NCBI GenBank assembly: GCA_016873215.1
Contig: VGXU01000004.1
Coordinates: forward strand, 25,191 to 89,190
Length of the DNA stretch: 64,000 bases
Reading direction: 5' to 3'
From: Planctomycetota bacterium
Lineage (GTDB): Bacteria > Planctomycetota > Phycisphaerae > Sedimentisphaerales > Anaerohalosphaeraceae
Shown: in pieces, positions 27,454 through 38,139 of the stretch
Numbering within the stretch: the first letter of the stretch is position 1
Layout: the number at the start of each line of letters is the position of its first letter
Translations under genes and position numbers: made by a program
The notes under the pieces: model-generated
Told to the model about the DNA's origin: nothing
What the model saw: the letters and a program-made list of their open reading frames with translations, nothing else
The model's database searches: none

Positions 27454-27920
27454 AAGTCGCATTGGCTTCGGATCATCGTGGTGTTAAGGCAATGGAGAAT
27501 ATCAAAGCCATTTTGTCTCAGTTAGGCCACGAATATATTGATTTCACGGATGGTTCCCCCGACCAGCCGATGGATTACCCAGATGGCGCCTTTGATGCGG
27601 CCGGTGCTGTGGCCAATGGTCTGGCCGACCGCGCGATTCTCGTGTGCGGAACGGGTATCGGGATGTGTATCGCCGCCAATAAAGTCAAGGGTATCCGGGC
27701 GGCGCTGTGTTTTGATGAACTGGCGGCCAAGGTTTCCCGTGAGCATAATGACGCCAATGCGCTTTGTCTTTCGGGCGATTTATTAGGCCCGGCGATGCTG
27801 CAAAAAATCGTTCAGACGTGGCTTTCCACCGAATTTAAAGCCGGTCGTCACATGCGCCGGGTCAAGAAAATCAAGGCGATAGAGGATGGCATTGACCCTC
27901 GTCAGATAACCAGCCAATGA
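27450..27920 (+). CDS. rpiB: Ribose-5-phosphate isomerase B
   Basis: The enzyme interconverts ribose 5-phosphate and ribulose 5-phosphate. It has 156 residues and belongs to the RpiB/LacAB family. ASDHRGVKA (6-14), the active-site CGTGIGMCIAANK (about 67-79) and REHNDANALCLSG (about 97-109) are present. It overlaps the previous gene by four bases and is followed by an intrinsic terminator, so it ends this two-gene operon. Confidence 0.94.
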   Translation: MKVALASDHRGVKAMENIKAILSQLGHEYIDFTDGSPDQPMDYPDGAFDAAGAVANGLADRAILVCGTGIGMCIAANKVKGIRAALCFDELAAKVSREHNDANALCLSGDLLGPAMLQKIVQTWLSTEFKAGRHMRRVKKIKAIEDGIDPRQITSQ

Positions 27921-27934
27921 AATCTGTAAATAAA

Positions 27935-27962
27935 CGGGCAACCTTTGGGTTGCCTTTTTTTT
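27935..27962 (+). terminator. Intrinsic terminator after rpiB
   Basis: GGCAACC (27937-27943) pairs with GGTTGCC (27948-27954) and is followed by eight Ts. Confidence 0.9.
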
Positions 27963-27984
27963 GGTCTGGGATATTCAAAAAAGA

Positions 27985-28013
27985 TTGACTTGTATGGCGA
28001 AATCGTTTAAACT
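27985..28013 (+). promoter_or_regulatory. Probable sigma-70 promoter of purF
   Basis: TTGACT and TAAACT are separated by 17 bases, 39 bases before the ATG at 28052. No PurR-type operator or purine riboswitch was recognised. Confidence 0.55.
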
Positions 28014-28051
28014 GAATATGTTATTTTTCACCTTCTCCAATCCGAGGTTTT

Positions 28052-29488
28052 ATGTCTGATAAACGAGAAGAATGCGGGATTTTCGGTATTTTCGGCGATC
28101 CTGAAGCGGTACAAAAAACCTATTTCGGACTTCACAGCCTTCAGCATCGCGGGCAGGAGTCCGCCGGTATTGCCTCCAGTAACGGCGAGTATATTACCTG
28201 TTATACCGGAATGGGACAGGTCAACCGGGTATTTCGTTCCGGACGCGGCATCCTCGAACGCCTGGATAATCCCATCGCTATTGGGCATGTCCGTTATTCT
28301 ACCGCCGGCTCATCCAACCCGTGTAACGCCCAGCCGATTATGGGCGAATATTCCCGCGGACAGGTCGCGGTGGCTCATAACGGCAATATCATAAATGCCT
28401 CGATGCTGCGGGATGAGTATGAAGCTTATGGCTCCATTTTCAGCGCTTCCAATGATACCGAAATCATCATTCATCTGCTGGCCAAACCCTCGCACGTCTG
28501 CAAACCCGACCCGCTGGGCCATGTATTGAATCATCTTCAGGGTGCGTATTCGATATTATTCTTATTCGCGGACCGTATCGAAGCAGCCAGAGACCCCTTC
28601 GGCATTCGTCCGCTATGCGTCGGCAAAACCGCCAATGGCGCGTATTGTGTAGCCAGTGAAAGCTGTGCGTTTGAAACCATCGAAGCGGAATATATCCGCG
28701 ATGTGGAACCGGGCGAGATTGTCACGCTTGACAAGACCGGCCTGCACAGCCGCTTTTTTGTCACGCCCGGCACGATTACGCCGGCGCACTGCATTTTTGA
28801 GCACGTCTATTTTGCCAAGCAAAGCAGCGTCATTTTCGGCGAGAATGTCCACGAAGTCCGCAAACGCTGCGGAAGACGTCTGGCCGTCGAGTATCCGGTG
28901 GATGCGGATATTGTGGTGCCCGTGCCGGATTCCGGAACATCCGCCGCGGTGGGTTATGCCCTTGAAAGCGGTATTCCTTTTGATATGGGATTTGTGCGAA
29001 GCCATTATGTGGGCAGAACTTTCATCAGCCCATCGCAGGATTTGCGAAAGCTGGGCGTCAGACTTAAATTGCAGGTGGTTAAAGAGGCCGTGCGGGGAAA
29101 ACGGGTTATTGTGGTTGACGATTCCATCGTCCGCGGTACTACCACCAAAGGCAAAATTAAATCGCTGCGGGATGCGGGAGCCAAAGAAGTCCACATGCGG
29201 GTTGGCTGTCCGCCGGTAAAAAAACCCTGCTTTTACGGCGTGGATTTCCCCACGCGGGAAGAACTGCTGGCCAATCATAGGACGCTGGAGCAAATCAGAG
29301 ATTATCTCGGCGTTGACAGCATTGGATATCTTTCGCTGGAAGGCCTGCTGGGCTGTGTATCTTTGCCGGCCGACCATTATTGTACCGCCTGCTGGAGCGG
29401 GCAATACCGTATCCCCATCACCACCGTGGTCAATAAATTTTCCATGGAACGACATCAAATGCAATTATTTGACGATATCGAACCCTAA
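28052..29488 (+). CDS. purF: Amidophosphoribosyltransferase
   Basis: This is the first enzyme of purine synthesis and makes phosphoribosylamine from PRPP and glutamine. It has 478 residues. The short propeptide before Cys8 (EECGIFGIFG) indicates cleavage to expose the nucleophile, as in the Bacillus type. The glutaminase half includes GHVRYSTAGSS; the PRPP motif VIVVDDSIVRGTTTK is near 350-364. Cysteines in HCIFEH, CPPVKKPC and CTACW match the four ligands of the 4Fe-4S cluster of that type. Its stop overlaps purM (TAATG). Confidence 0.95.
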   Translation: MSDKREECGIFGIFGDPEAVQKTYFGLHSLQHRGQESAGIASSNGEYITCYTGMGQVNRVFRSGRGILERLDNPIAIGHVRYSTAGSSNPCNAQPIMGEYSRGQVAVAHNGNIINASMLRDEYEAYGSIFSASNDTEIIIHLLAKPSHVCKPDPLGHVLNHLQGAYSILFLFADRIEAARDPFGIRPLCVGKTANGAYCVASESCAFETIEAEYIRDVEPGEIVTLDKTGLHSRFFVTPGTITPAHCIFEHVYFAKQSSVIFGENVHEVRKRCGRRLAVEYPVDADIVVPVPDSGTSAAVGYALESGIPFDMGFVRSHYVGRTFISPSQDLRKLGVRLKLQVVKEAVRGKRVIVVDDSIVRGTTTKGKIKSLRDAGAKEVHMRVGCPPVKKPCFYGVDFPTREELLANHRTLEQIRDYLGVDSIGYLSLEGLLGCVSLPADHYCTACWSGQYRIPITTVVNKFSMERHQMQLFDDIEP

Positions 29489-30564
29489 TGACAAACAATC
29501 CATCCATCTCCTACGAACAGGCGGGCGTCAGCATCGACGCAAACGACATCATGGTTGAACGCATCAGCCGCTCGGTATCCGCAACTTATGGGCCGCGCGT
29601 CCTCGGGCTGGAAAATGGTTTTGCCGGGTTGTTCCGTCTCGACTATGATGAGAAACTATTTAAGAAGAATTACAAGAGTCCCGTTCTGGTCGCCTGTACC
29701 GACGGCGTGGGAACCAAAGTTCTGATTGCGCAGGAAATGAATCGCCTTGAGACCATCGGGCAGGACCTCGTGGCAATGAATGTCAACGATATGCTGGTCC
29801 AGGGCGCCGAGCCTCTGTTCTTTCTGGACTACGTGGGCATCAACAAACTTGACCCCGAAGTCATGGCTGCGATTGTGGAAAGCATCGCTAAGGGATGCCG
29901 GATGGCTGATTGCGCTTTGATTGGCGGCGAGACCGCGGAGATGCCGGATATTTACGATAAAAAAGGTGAATACGACCTGGCCGGGTTTGCCGTCGGCGTC
30001 GTCGAACGTCGCCGCATCATCACGGGAAAGACCGTACAAAAAGGCGATATCGTACTGGGCCTGGCCTCCAGCGGCATTCACAGCAATGGTTATACGCTGG
30101 TTCGGCATATCCTTTTCAAGCAGCATTCATTTAAAGTGACCGACCGGATTGACGAATTGGATGGAGCCGTATTAGGCGATGTTCTGCTGGAACCGACCAA
30201 AATTTATGTCCGTTCGATTGTCAGTTTATTGTCAGGCTATAAGCGGAAACAAATCGTTCATGGGATGGCTCACATCACCGGCGGCGGCCTGGTGGGCAAC
30301 ATTCCGCGGGTTTTGCCCGCCGATTGCGACGCCGTCCTGAAAAAAGATTCATGGCCGGTGCCGCCGATTTTCCGTTTTCTGCAGAAACTCGGCCCCGTGG
30401 AAGAAGCCGAAATGTTTCGTGTATTTAATATGGGCATCGGCTATGTACTGATTGTGGCGCCGGATTTCGCCGGGGCCGTAAAAGAAAAGCTGGAAAAAAC
30501 CGGCCAAACGGTTTATGATATCGGTGTTATTGCCGCGGGAAAAAAAACTGTCGTTTTGAAATGA
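29488..30564 (+). CDS. purM: Phosphoribosylformylglycinamidine cyclo-ligase
   Basis: This AIR synthetase has 358 residues and uses ATP to close the imidazole ring. Landmarks are VACTDGVGTKVLIA (about 69-82), GQDLVAMNVNDMLVQGAEPLFFLDY (about 91-115), the Gly-rich IGGETAEMPD (about 146-155) and HITGGGLVGNIPRVLP (about 263-278). It is translationally coupled to purF. Confidence 0.95.
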   Translation: MTNNPSISYEQAGVSIDANDIMVERISRSVSATYGPRVLGLENGFAGLFRLDYDEKLFKKNYKSPVLVACTDGVGTKVLIAQEMNRLETIGQDLVAMNVNDMLVQGAEPLFFLDYVGINKLDPEVMAAIVESIAKGCRMADCALIGGETAEMPDIYDKKGEYDLAGFAVGVVERRRIITGKTVQKGDIVLGLASSGIHSNGYTLVRHILFKQHSFKVTDRIDELDGAVLGDVLLEPTKIYVRSIVSLLSGYKRKQIVHGMAHITGGGLVGNIPRVLPADCDAVLKKDSWPVPPIFRFLQKLGPVEEAEMFRVFNMGIGYVLIVAPDFAGAVKEKLEKTGQTVYDIGVIAAGKKTVVLK

Positions 30565-30570
30565 TCGCTT

Positions 30571-31614
30571 ATGAAGGGCGCCTCTCCATCGCCATCGGGG
30601 TTTTCGAAAAGCGACCTGGTGCGAATGTTGCATCCCGTTGCGGCAGCGGTGATTCTATCCATTCTGGCGGCCTACTTGTATATGCCTCACTGGTTTCAAC
30701 TGGGCGGGATGAAACTGCTGCTCCCTCTTAATTCCATCCTCGCCGCCATGGGCTGTTTCGTTTTAACGCGTCGCTGGGTGAGTTCCTTTGACGCTTCCTT
30801 ACTGGCGGCGGTGATCTATGGATTTGGTCCGTTCGGCCTGAGTTTTGTCTCGTATCATCCGCTGGCGGGGCTGAGTTTTGTCGTTGTCCCCTGGCTGCTT
30901 TGCCCGGCGGTATATTATCATACCGGACATTCATCCGGCGCACTGAAAACGCTGGCAACCACTCTGCTCGTATTACTCCCGTTTGCCGCAATTGCCGGAT
31001 TATTCTGGGCGGCATCAAATCACTGGGCCGGCCCGTTGTTTTTGATGCCAAAACACAGAACACCCCAATTAACTGACCTGTGGGGGATGATTACGCCGCT
31101 GACATTTACCACGAATCATTTTGCCGTTGGATTTTATCATGCCCCCTTGGTCTGTATTCTGATGGGGTTGTTTGTTTTCGCAGCCTCCGGCAAGGAAACG
31201 CTTTTGGTCCCCGTTATGGCGGGAATCGTTCTAAGTCTCATCACACCCATTTGCAGCGTAACACCGATTGTGTGGTTAAGTTTCGCGGCCTTGTTTTTCT
31301 CGGTTGTCGCCGGCCTGGGATTGCAATCTCTGGCCTGGGCCGGAAAGGCCGACCGATTCTGGATACTGGCTTGTGTCATCGGTTCCCTGCTGCTGGCCGC
31401 GGCCAACTGCCTGCTCGGTTTTTATTACCCGGGACAAACCGCTTATCGCCACGCCATGCTTTTGTTCCTGGCCTGTACCGCGGCGACAGGGTTTATTTTC
31501 CTGCTGGCGCATTTTAATCTGCGATTGTCCCTGCTTCGCTGGATAATTTTATTCGGATTGTGCGCCTACGATATTTGGGTGACTGCGCCGGCATTGGTGG
31601 ACTCTCTCTTTTAA
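30571..31614 (+). CDS. Hypothetical multi-pass membrane protein
   Basis: The 347-residue protein is almost entirely hydrophobic with about nine transmembrane helices, starting near residue 22. No motif or family was recognised. A segment after the fifth helix, LMPKHRTPQLTDLWGMITPLTFTTNHF, resembles soluble loops of polytopic mannosyl/oligosaccharyl transferase-like proteins only in general layout, so no function is proposed. It begins seven bases after purM and is probably in the same transcript. It converges with the uracil-DNA glycosylase gene. Confidence 0.7.
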   Translation: MKGASPSPSGFSKSDLVRMLHPVAAAVILSILAAYLYMPHWFQLGGMKLLLPLNSILAAMGCFVLTRRWVSSFDASLLAAVIYGFGPFGLSFVSYHPLAGLSFVVVPWLLCPAVYYHTGHSSGALKTLATTLLVLLPFAAIAGLFWAASNHWAGPLFLMPKHRTPQLTDLWGMITPLTFTTNHFAVGFYHAPLVCILMGLFVFAASGKETLLVPVMAGIVLSLITPICSVTPIVWLSFAALFFSVVAGLGLQSLAWAGKADRFWILACVIGSLLLAAANCLLGFYYPGQTAYRHAMLLFLACTAATGFIFLLAHFNLRLSLLRWIILFGLCAYDIWVTAPALVDSLF

Positions 31615-31644
31615 TCTACTTGACACACCGTGGGTTACCGTGTT

Positions 31645-32367
31645 TTATTTTTTCAATCCCATTTCCGCCATGACCTTCTGTAAATCGTCCCAGACCCGTT
31701 TGCGGTTTTCATCGCTGTAGTTTCGCAGCAGATACGCCGGGTGATAGGTCGGCATCAGTTGGGCAGGATTGGCGTGTTCGGAAAAAGAATACGTGTGAAA
31801 TTGCCCGCGGAGCTGGCCGATGGCCTTATCCGTCTCCAGCAGAATATGGGCTGCGTGGGCGCCGAGAGCGACAATAAACTCCGGCCGGATAATTTCCAAC
31901 TGCCGTTTCAGATACGGCATACAATTGTACAGTTCGTCCGGCTTGGGGTCGCGGTTTTCCGGTGGACGGCATTTTAATGTGTTGCAGATAAAAACATCCG
32001 GCCTTTTCAACCCCATCGCGTGAATCATTTTATCTAAAAGCTGACCCGCTCTTCCGACAAACGGGAGTCCCTGCGCGTCTTCATCGGCTCCCGGAGCCTC
32101 GCCGACAAAAACCAGCCGAGCCCGCGGGCTGCCGTCGCCGGGCACGGCATTGAGACGAGCGGAACCGATTTGGCACTTGCGGCACTGCCGAACCTCCTCG
32201 GCGATTTTTCCCAAGTCTCCGGCCGGGTTTTGCGATGCCGCGGAAAATACCGCGTTCGGTTCCTGTTCAGATGTCGTCTTTCGCCGACCTTTCACGGAAA
32301 AATCGCCGGCGAAAAACCGCTCCATTTCCGCCAGTTGCCCAATCGCGGTTTTAATCGATTTTTTCAT
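31645..32367 (-). CDS. Uracil-DNA glycosylase, family 4 (iron-sulfur type)
   Basis: The enzyme removes uracil from DNA in base-excision repair. It has 240 residues with an N-terminal extension of about 55. The domain has the cysteine pair CRKC and the uracil-recognition motif GEAPGADEDAQGLPFVGRAGQLL, followed by NTLKCRPPENRDP with a third cysteine and YLKRQLEIIRPEFIVALG. The C-terminal MPTYHPAYLLRN motif is intact. It starts 22 bases after the end of the upstream ATP-grasp gene and is probably cotranscribed with it. Confidence 0.92.
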   Translation of the reverse strand: MKKSIKTAIGQLAEMERFFAGDFSVKGRRKTTSEQEPNAVFSAASQNPAGDLGKIAEEVRQCRKCQIGSARLNAVPGDGSPRARLVFVGEAPGADEDAQGLPFVGRAGQLLDKMIHAMGLKRPDVFICNTLKCRPPENRDPKPDELYNCMPYLKRQLEIIRPEFIVALGAHAAHILLETDKAIGQLRGQFHTYSFSEHANPAQLMPTYHPAYLLRNYSDENRKRVWDDLQKVMAEMGLKK

Positions 32368-32388
32368 ACCACGACAATCCGTTATTTT

Positions 32389-34977
32389 TTACGCCTTGAA
32401 AAAACAGACGAGTTTTTGAGTCAGTACATCGGCCATCAGCATCAACGCATGGTCCGGCACATCATAGACAAATACCACATCCTTATATTTTTGCGCTTCC
32501 GGCAGATGCCACAGCAGATTTTCATAATTTTGCAGCCGTTCTTTATGAAAAACAGTGTTCGCCTTTTCACAAAACAGAGCAACATAGAAAATTTTTTCTT
32601 CCACGAGGTCCTGGAAAAAATGACTGCCGTAGGACAGCTCCGGCATCAGGTTTCCGCCGGGATAGGAAATTTCGCACAAAATGGACATCTGGCTGATTTC
32701 AGAAAACCGCACCGGCACTCCCAGCGAAGGCGTGGACGTTCCCCATCGTCCCGGCCCCATCAGCAGCGTCGTATCGACTTTGCGATTGCAGAACTGGCGG
32801 TTGATTTTGCCGATCAGCCGGGCAATATCGTGTTTCCCCTGTTCGGAAAGCTGCAGGTATGCGGAAGGCTCCACAAAAATAATCCGATCAATGGGTTGCG
32901 AAATGCTGCCGCCCATAAAACTGCCTTCGGTGTGAAACAAAATTCGTTCCGACGCAAGCGTCCCGGGTATTTCTATCCGGGCGCCAAGCCCGCGGGTTTG
33001 AAGCGGCCTGCACTGCAAGAGATTCAATTGCGGCGGAACATCCTCGGAAAAATTCAGCGTAAATTCAATATCGACCGGATAATCGTAAATCCGCTCAAGC
33101 GATTCCAGCAGCCGCCGCATCAAAGGAACAAAATCCGTCTCCGTCAGCAGCCGGTCAAAGGTCATTATCCATAACGGCTGACTTTCCATGCCAAGCTGTT
33201 TCATCCGTTTGGCGGCTTCTTCGTCTTCCGTCGCAAGTAAACGGATGTCCCATTCGGGATTTCTAGCCAGATACTGCCGGATGCCGATGGTTTCCATTTT
33301 ATTTTCCTGCACGTTCAAAACATCCATCGAATGCTGGGAAAACTGACGAATATCGTCCGGATTGGATTGGGGACGCAGCAGCGGCTGGTCCAGCGCCATC
33401 AGCCGCGGATAATCATCATCCGAACGGTCCACCGCCCGCGTCCCCAGGCCCGCCACCATCCGCAGCATACCCGCCTGAGGATCAAGGCTTTGATTCCACA
33501 CAAAAGTATTATAAGAAACCCCCACGCCGGCCACATCGGGGAAAAAGTACGGTGCGTGATGCGTTCCCGAAACCCGCTGCACCAGAAGAGCCATTTGTTC
33601 ATCCACCTGGTCCAGCCCGCGCTGCTTTCGATAAGTCAGTGCGTCCTCGCTCATCGTGCTGGCGTAAATAATCCGCACCGCTTCCTCAAACCGCTCGTAA
33701 CGGTCTTCCGGGTCACCCTGATTGACTAAAAACAGGCTTTCATATTTGCCGGCAAAGGCGTTGCCGAAACTGTCTTCCAGCAGACTGCTGGAACGAATGA
33801 TGATCGGCGATTGACCGAAATATTCGATCATCTCCTGAAACTGTTCGCGGATATCCGCGGGAAATTTACCTTTGAGCAATCCCTGCGCCAGCGGTTCAGC
33901 TTTGGAAAAATATCCCTCCGGTGTTTTCTGTTCCACCCGCAGTTTCCACAGGCCGTTTTGAACAATGTAAGAATGGAAAATATCCGAGCCGATATAAAAT
34001 GAATCGTGCTTTTCCAATCGGCCGCGCCAGTCAAAAGATGTATCTTCCTGAAGAATTTTTCGGGCCAGCAGCATCCCGACGGCTTTCCCGCCGATATATC
34101 CGGTTCCAATCAGACGCGCCTTGATATCCAGCAAATCCCGGAGCGAAAAATGAGCTTCCGCCAGATTCAGCATCCGCTCATCCCGGCCCAGCATCAGCCG
34201 GCACAGCTTACCCGCCGCCTCTCGGTACTTTTCAGACGTCGGCGGTTCGCTGAGCAATTCCTCGGTACGCAAAAACAAACGGTCCCAATAATCCAGTTTT
34301 CGACGGACTCGCGTGCGGGCCTTGTCGGAGATATACGAAAACAACCGGGCCGCGTCAACACTGTTGGTCACGGGCGTCAATTGCCCGTCCTCGTCCCGAT
34401 GCGGCAGAAACATCGTCGGCGAGTGCCGGTTCCAGACTTTCAGCGGATGGATGTAGAGTGCGCCTTCCAGATAATACACATCCAGCATGAGTTGCGTCGT
34501 TCCGCGAATCCGGGCGATTGTCTGATAGGTATGATAATCCCGTAACAGTGTAAAATAAGCGATTGTATCCAACTCGTATAAATAAGGGCAGGTCACCATA
34601 AAAAAGTTTCCGACCATAAGGTCGGTCGCCCACGAAGTCAGCAAATCCGACAGGCTGTCAAACACATAAAAAGCTCCCTTTCCCTGCTCGGCAATAATAT
34701 TATGAACCTGGGTGGAAAACATTTCAAAGCCGGTGTCAGCGTCCAGTTCGATAATGGTCAGGCCGGGCTGAGGTTCTAAAAGCGGTGCATGCTGGGCAAA
34801 TCGGACATAAACCATTTTTCTATGTTCCCCAATCGCCCGCTGCACATAAGGGACCACCAATTGTTTATAGTGTTCAATATCATCCACCTGCCAGACAACA
34901 TTGTCCCCGTACTGAAGACGTGTCAGCATTGCATCCAACTGGTTTAAACCGGTACTTGGATAAGGAAATCTGTCCAT
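32389..34977 (-). CDS. PEP-synthase/PPDK N-terminal (ATP-grasp) protein with a KaiC-like front domain
   Basis: The protein has about 862 residues. The first 230 look like a RecA/KaiC-type fold (STGLNQLDAMLTRLQYGDNVVWQVDD; YVFDSLSDLLTSW as Walker-B-like) but lack a Walker A GKT. A PEP-synthase-type ATP-grasp domain follows: GGKAVGMLLARKIL (compare GGKGASL), IIRSSSLLEDSFGNAFAGKYES, and the closing LNLLQCRPLQTRG. The phosphohistidine swivel and PEP-binding domains are absent, so it is not a full PEP synthase. The start at 34977 has AGGA eight bases upstream; the longer TTG frame begins inside the gdhA terminator and is rejected. Its substrate is unknown. Confidence 0.8.
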   Translation of the reverse strand: MDRFPYPSTGLNQLDAMLTRLQYGDNVVWQVDDIEHYKQLVVPYVQRAIGEHRKMVYVRFAQHAPLLEPQPGLTIIELDADTGFEMFSTQVHNIIAEQGKGAFYVFDSLSDLLTSWATDLMVGNFFMVTCPYLYELDTIAYFTLLRDYHTYQTIARIRGTTQLMLDVYYLEGALYIHPLKVWNRHSPTMFLPHRDEDGQLTPVTNSVDAARLFSYISDKARTRVRRKLDYWDRLFLRTEELLSEPPTSEKYREAAGKLCRLMLGRDERMLNLAEAHFSLRDLLDIKARLIGTGYIGGKAVGMLLARKILQEDTSFDWRGRLEKHDSFYIGSDIFHSYIVQNGLWKLRVEQKTPEGYFSKAEPLAQGLLKGKFPADIREQFQEMIEYFGQSPIIIRSSSLLEDSFGNAFAGKYESLFLVNQGDPEDRYERFEEAVRIIYASTMSEDALTYRKQRGLDQVDEQMALLVQRVSGTHHAPYFFPDVAGVGVSYNTFVWNQSLDPQAGMLRMVAGLGTRAVDRSDDDYPRLMALDQPLLRPQSNPDDIRQFSQHSMDVLNVQENKMETIGIRQYLARNPEWDIRLLATEDEEAAKRMKQLGMESQPLWIMTFDRLLTETDFVPLMRRLLESLERIYDYPVDIEFTLNFSEDVPPQLNLLQCRPLQTRGLGARIEIPGTLASERILFHTEGSFMGGSISQPIDRIIFVEPSAYLQLSEQGKHDIARLIGKINRQFCNRKVDTTLLMGPGRWGTSTPSLGVPVRFSEISQMSILCEISYPGGNLMPELSYGSHFFQDLVEEKIFYVALFCEKANTVFHKERLQNYENLLWHLPEAQKYKDVVFVYDVPDHALMLMADVLTQKLVCFFKA

Positions 34978-35058
34978 CTCTCGTCCTAAAAATGATTCCG
35001 CAAACTCACTCTCTCGGCCGAATCCATCGGCTTGGCGTTTTGTCTGTGCATAATAAAG

Positions 35059-35086
35059 AATCCCCTTGCTGTCTGGCAAGGGGATT
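35059..35086 (-). terminator. Intrinsic terminator after gdhA
   Basis: An 11-bp perfect stem (AATCCCCTTGC / GCAAGGGGATT) with a 6-base loop, read on the minus strand, is followed by CTTTATTAT. Confidence 0.8.
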
Positions 35087-35141
35087 CTGGAAATATCTTG
35101 CTGTTTGTCTCAACCGTCAAACACGGTCGATGTACAAATTG

Positions 35142-36521
<1,380 letters not shown>

Positions 36522-36564
36522 TCATATTTTTTATCCGCACGGCAAACTTGAAACTGCTTTACAA

Positions 36565-36585
36565 ATTATAAATTATACTTATAAT
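36565..36585. promoter_or_regulatory. Likely LysR-type operator between gdhA and the regulator gene
   Basis: ATTATAA and TTATAAT are inverted around a 7-base centre, giving the T-N11-A layout of LysR binding sites. The palindrome lies in the divergent intergenic region, about 55 bases from the lysR-type start and 82 from gdhA. Confidence 0.5.
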
Positions 36586-36640
36586 ATCTTTAGATGGAAA
36601 TGCAAATAAAGTCCAATAATAGTAGTCATAAGCTGTCTTA

Positions 36641-37531
36641 ATGGATATCGAAACCGCCAAATTGTTTTGCGACCTTGTGGATCTGAAAAACTTTTCCCGT
36701 GCTGCGGAACTGCATGGGATTAGTCAGTCTGCGGTCTCCCAGCAAATTGCCCAGATTGAAATGCATCACAAAATTCAGCTTTTTGATCGCAAAAAAAGGC
36801 CGGTGGGGCTAACCGCAGCCGGCCAAGTGTTTTACCGCGCCAGTAAAGATATTCTGGAGCGATATGATCTCCTTACGAGCGAATTGTCGCAATTAAATCA
36901 GTCATATTGCTGTATTCGGCTGGCGGCGATTTTCAGTATCGGGATGCACACCCTTCAGCCGTATGTCAAAAAATTCATGTCCATCTATCCGGATGTGAAT
37001 TTGTCCATCGAATACAATGATGCCAAAGATATCTACGACAAGCTGCTGCGCGGGCAGTTGGATATCGGCGTAGTTGCAATGCCGCGAAGAGACCGCAATT
37101 TGCAGGTTTATGGGTTTGAAAACGAGCCGCTGATGCTGGCGTGTTCGCCGGACCATCCGCTGGCGGCCTCAAACGAAATTGATATTCACCAGTTGCAGGG
37201 GGAGAAATTCATCGCCTTTGCGAAAGATATTCCCACGCGGGATCTGATCGACTCCATTCTGTCGCGGTATGGAGTTCATGTCCGAACCATGATGGAATTT
37301 GACAATATCGAGACGATTAAACGGGCCGTGGAAATCAATTCCGGCATGAGTATTCTACCCAAATCGTCGATTCGGACGGAGTTGGCCAGCGGTTCCTTAA
37401 AGGGAATTTCCTTCAGCAATGAAAACTTTTACCGCCCCACCGGAATTATTGTGCGAAAGGACAGAACCTTAAGCAAAGCCGCCCGATATCTGATAGAGCT
37501 GCTGCGAAAGGATTTCGAGGCTGACGTATGA
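36641..37531 (+). CDS. LysR-family transcriptional regulator
   Basis: The protein has 296 residues. An N-terminal winged helix-turn-helix (about 1-60: FSRAAELHGISQSAVSQQIAQIE) is followed by a substrate-binding domain of the periplasmic-protein fold (about 90-292). It diverges from gdhA, the usual arrangement for a regulator of the neighbouring gene, so control of glutamate dehydrogenase is a reasonable inference. Its effector is unknown. The stop overlaps the next start by ATGA. Confidence 0.9.
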   Translation: MDIETAKLFCDLVDLKNFSRAAELHGISQSAVSQQIAQIEMHHKIQLFDRKKRPVGLTAAGQVFYRASKDILERYDLLTSELSQLNQSYCCIRLAAIFSIGMHTLQPYVKKFMSIYPDVNLSIEYNDAKDIYDKLLRGQLDIGVVAMPRRDRNLQVYGFENEPLMLACSPDHPLAASNEIDIHQLQGEKFIAFAKDIPTRDLIDSILSRYGVHVRTMMEFDNIETIKRAVEINSGMSILPKSSIRTELASGSLKGISFSNENFYRPTGIIVRKDRTLSKAARYLIELLRKDFEADV

Positions 37532-38139
37532 CAATTCGGGCGGTGATTTTTGATTTAGACGGCACGCTGACCGAGCCGTTCCTCGACTTCGACCAGATCC
37601 GGCAGGAAATCGGCCTTCCGGCTGGCGTCGGCGTCCTCGAAGGGATGAATCAACTCTCCGCTGAACAGAAACGCCGGGCTGAAAAAATTCTTATCAAACA
37701 CGAAGACCACGCCGCCCAAAACAGCAAATTAAATCACGGCGCTAAAGAACTTCTCGACAACCTCCAACTGCGAAAACTCCCCATCGGCCTGCTGACGCGA
37801 AACCTGCGAAAAAATGTGGAATTGGTCGCCGCCATTCATGGCCTGCATTTTGACGCCATCATCGACCGCACCGACGGCCCGGCCAAGCCGGACAGTTTCG
37901 GCGTATTGCAGCTATGCCGGCAATTCAACGTCCAGCCTTCTGAAACCCTCGTCGTAGGCGATTTCCGGCACGACCTGCAATGCGCCAAAGACGCCGGCGC
38001 GATACCCGTATTGATTCGAACGCATTCCAGTGCCGACGATTTCGCCCATCTGGCCGATTTCACCATCGACCGCCTCGAAGAGCTTCTTGCAATCATCGAT
38101 AGAAAATTAAAGCCCGGCGGCGGACCTGTTACGTCGTAG
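37528..38139 (+). CDS. HAD-superfamily phosphatase (phosphoglycolate phosphatase-like)
   Basis: The protein has 203 residues of HAD subfamily IA. Motif I IFDLDGTLTEP has nucleophile Asp10 and acid Asp12; motif II is LLTRNLRKN; motif III Lys is in DGPAKPDSFG; motif IV is VVGDFRHDLQCAKDAGA. The helical cap is short. The substrate cannot be told. It overlaps the LysR gene by four bases. Its last codons lie in a copy of a CGTAG-TTTA-CGAAG repeat, and its end overlaps the convergent ankyrin pseudogene by about 33 bases. Confidence 0.88.
   Translation: MTIRAVIFDLDGTLTEPFLDFDQIRQEIGLPAGVGVLEGMNQLSAEQKRRAEKILIKHEDHAAQNSKLNHGAKELLDNLQLRKLPIGLLTRNLRKNVELVAAIHGLHFDAIIDRTDGPAKPDSFGVLQLCRQFNVQPSETLVVGDFRHDLQCAKDAGAIPVLIRTHSSADDFAHLADFTIDRLEELLAIIDRKLKPGGGPVTS

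Noticed and set aside
28613..29464. 283-residue minus-strand frame inside purF
   Set aside because: It is a shadow frame with no recognisable domain.
34978..35079. N-terminal extension of the ATP-grasp protein from a TTG codon
   Set aside because: The extension begins inside the gdhA terminator hairpin, while the ATG at 34977 has a good ribosome site.
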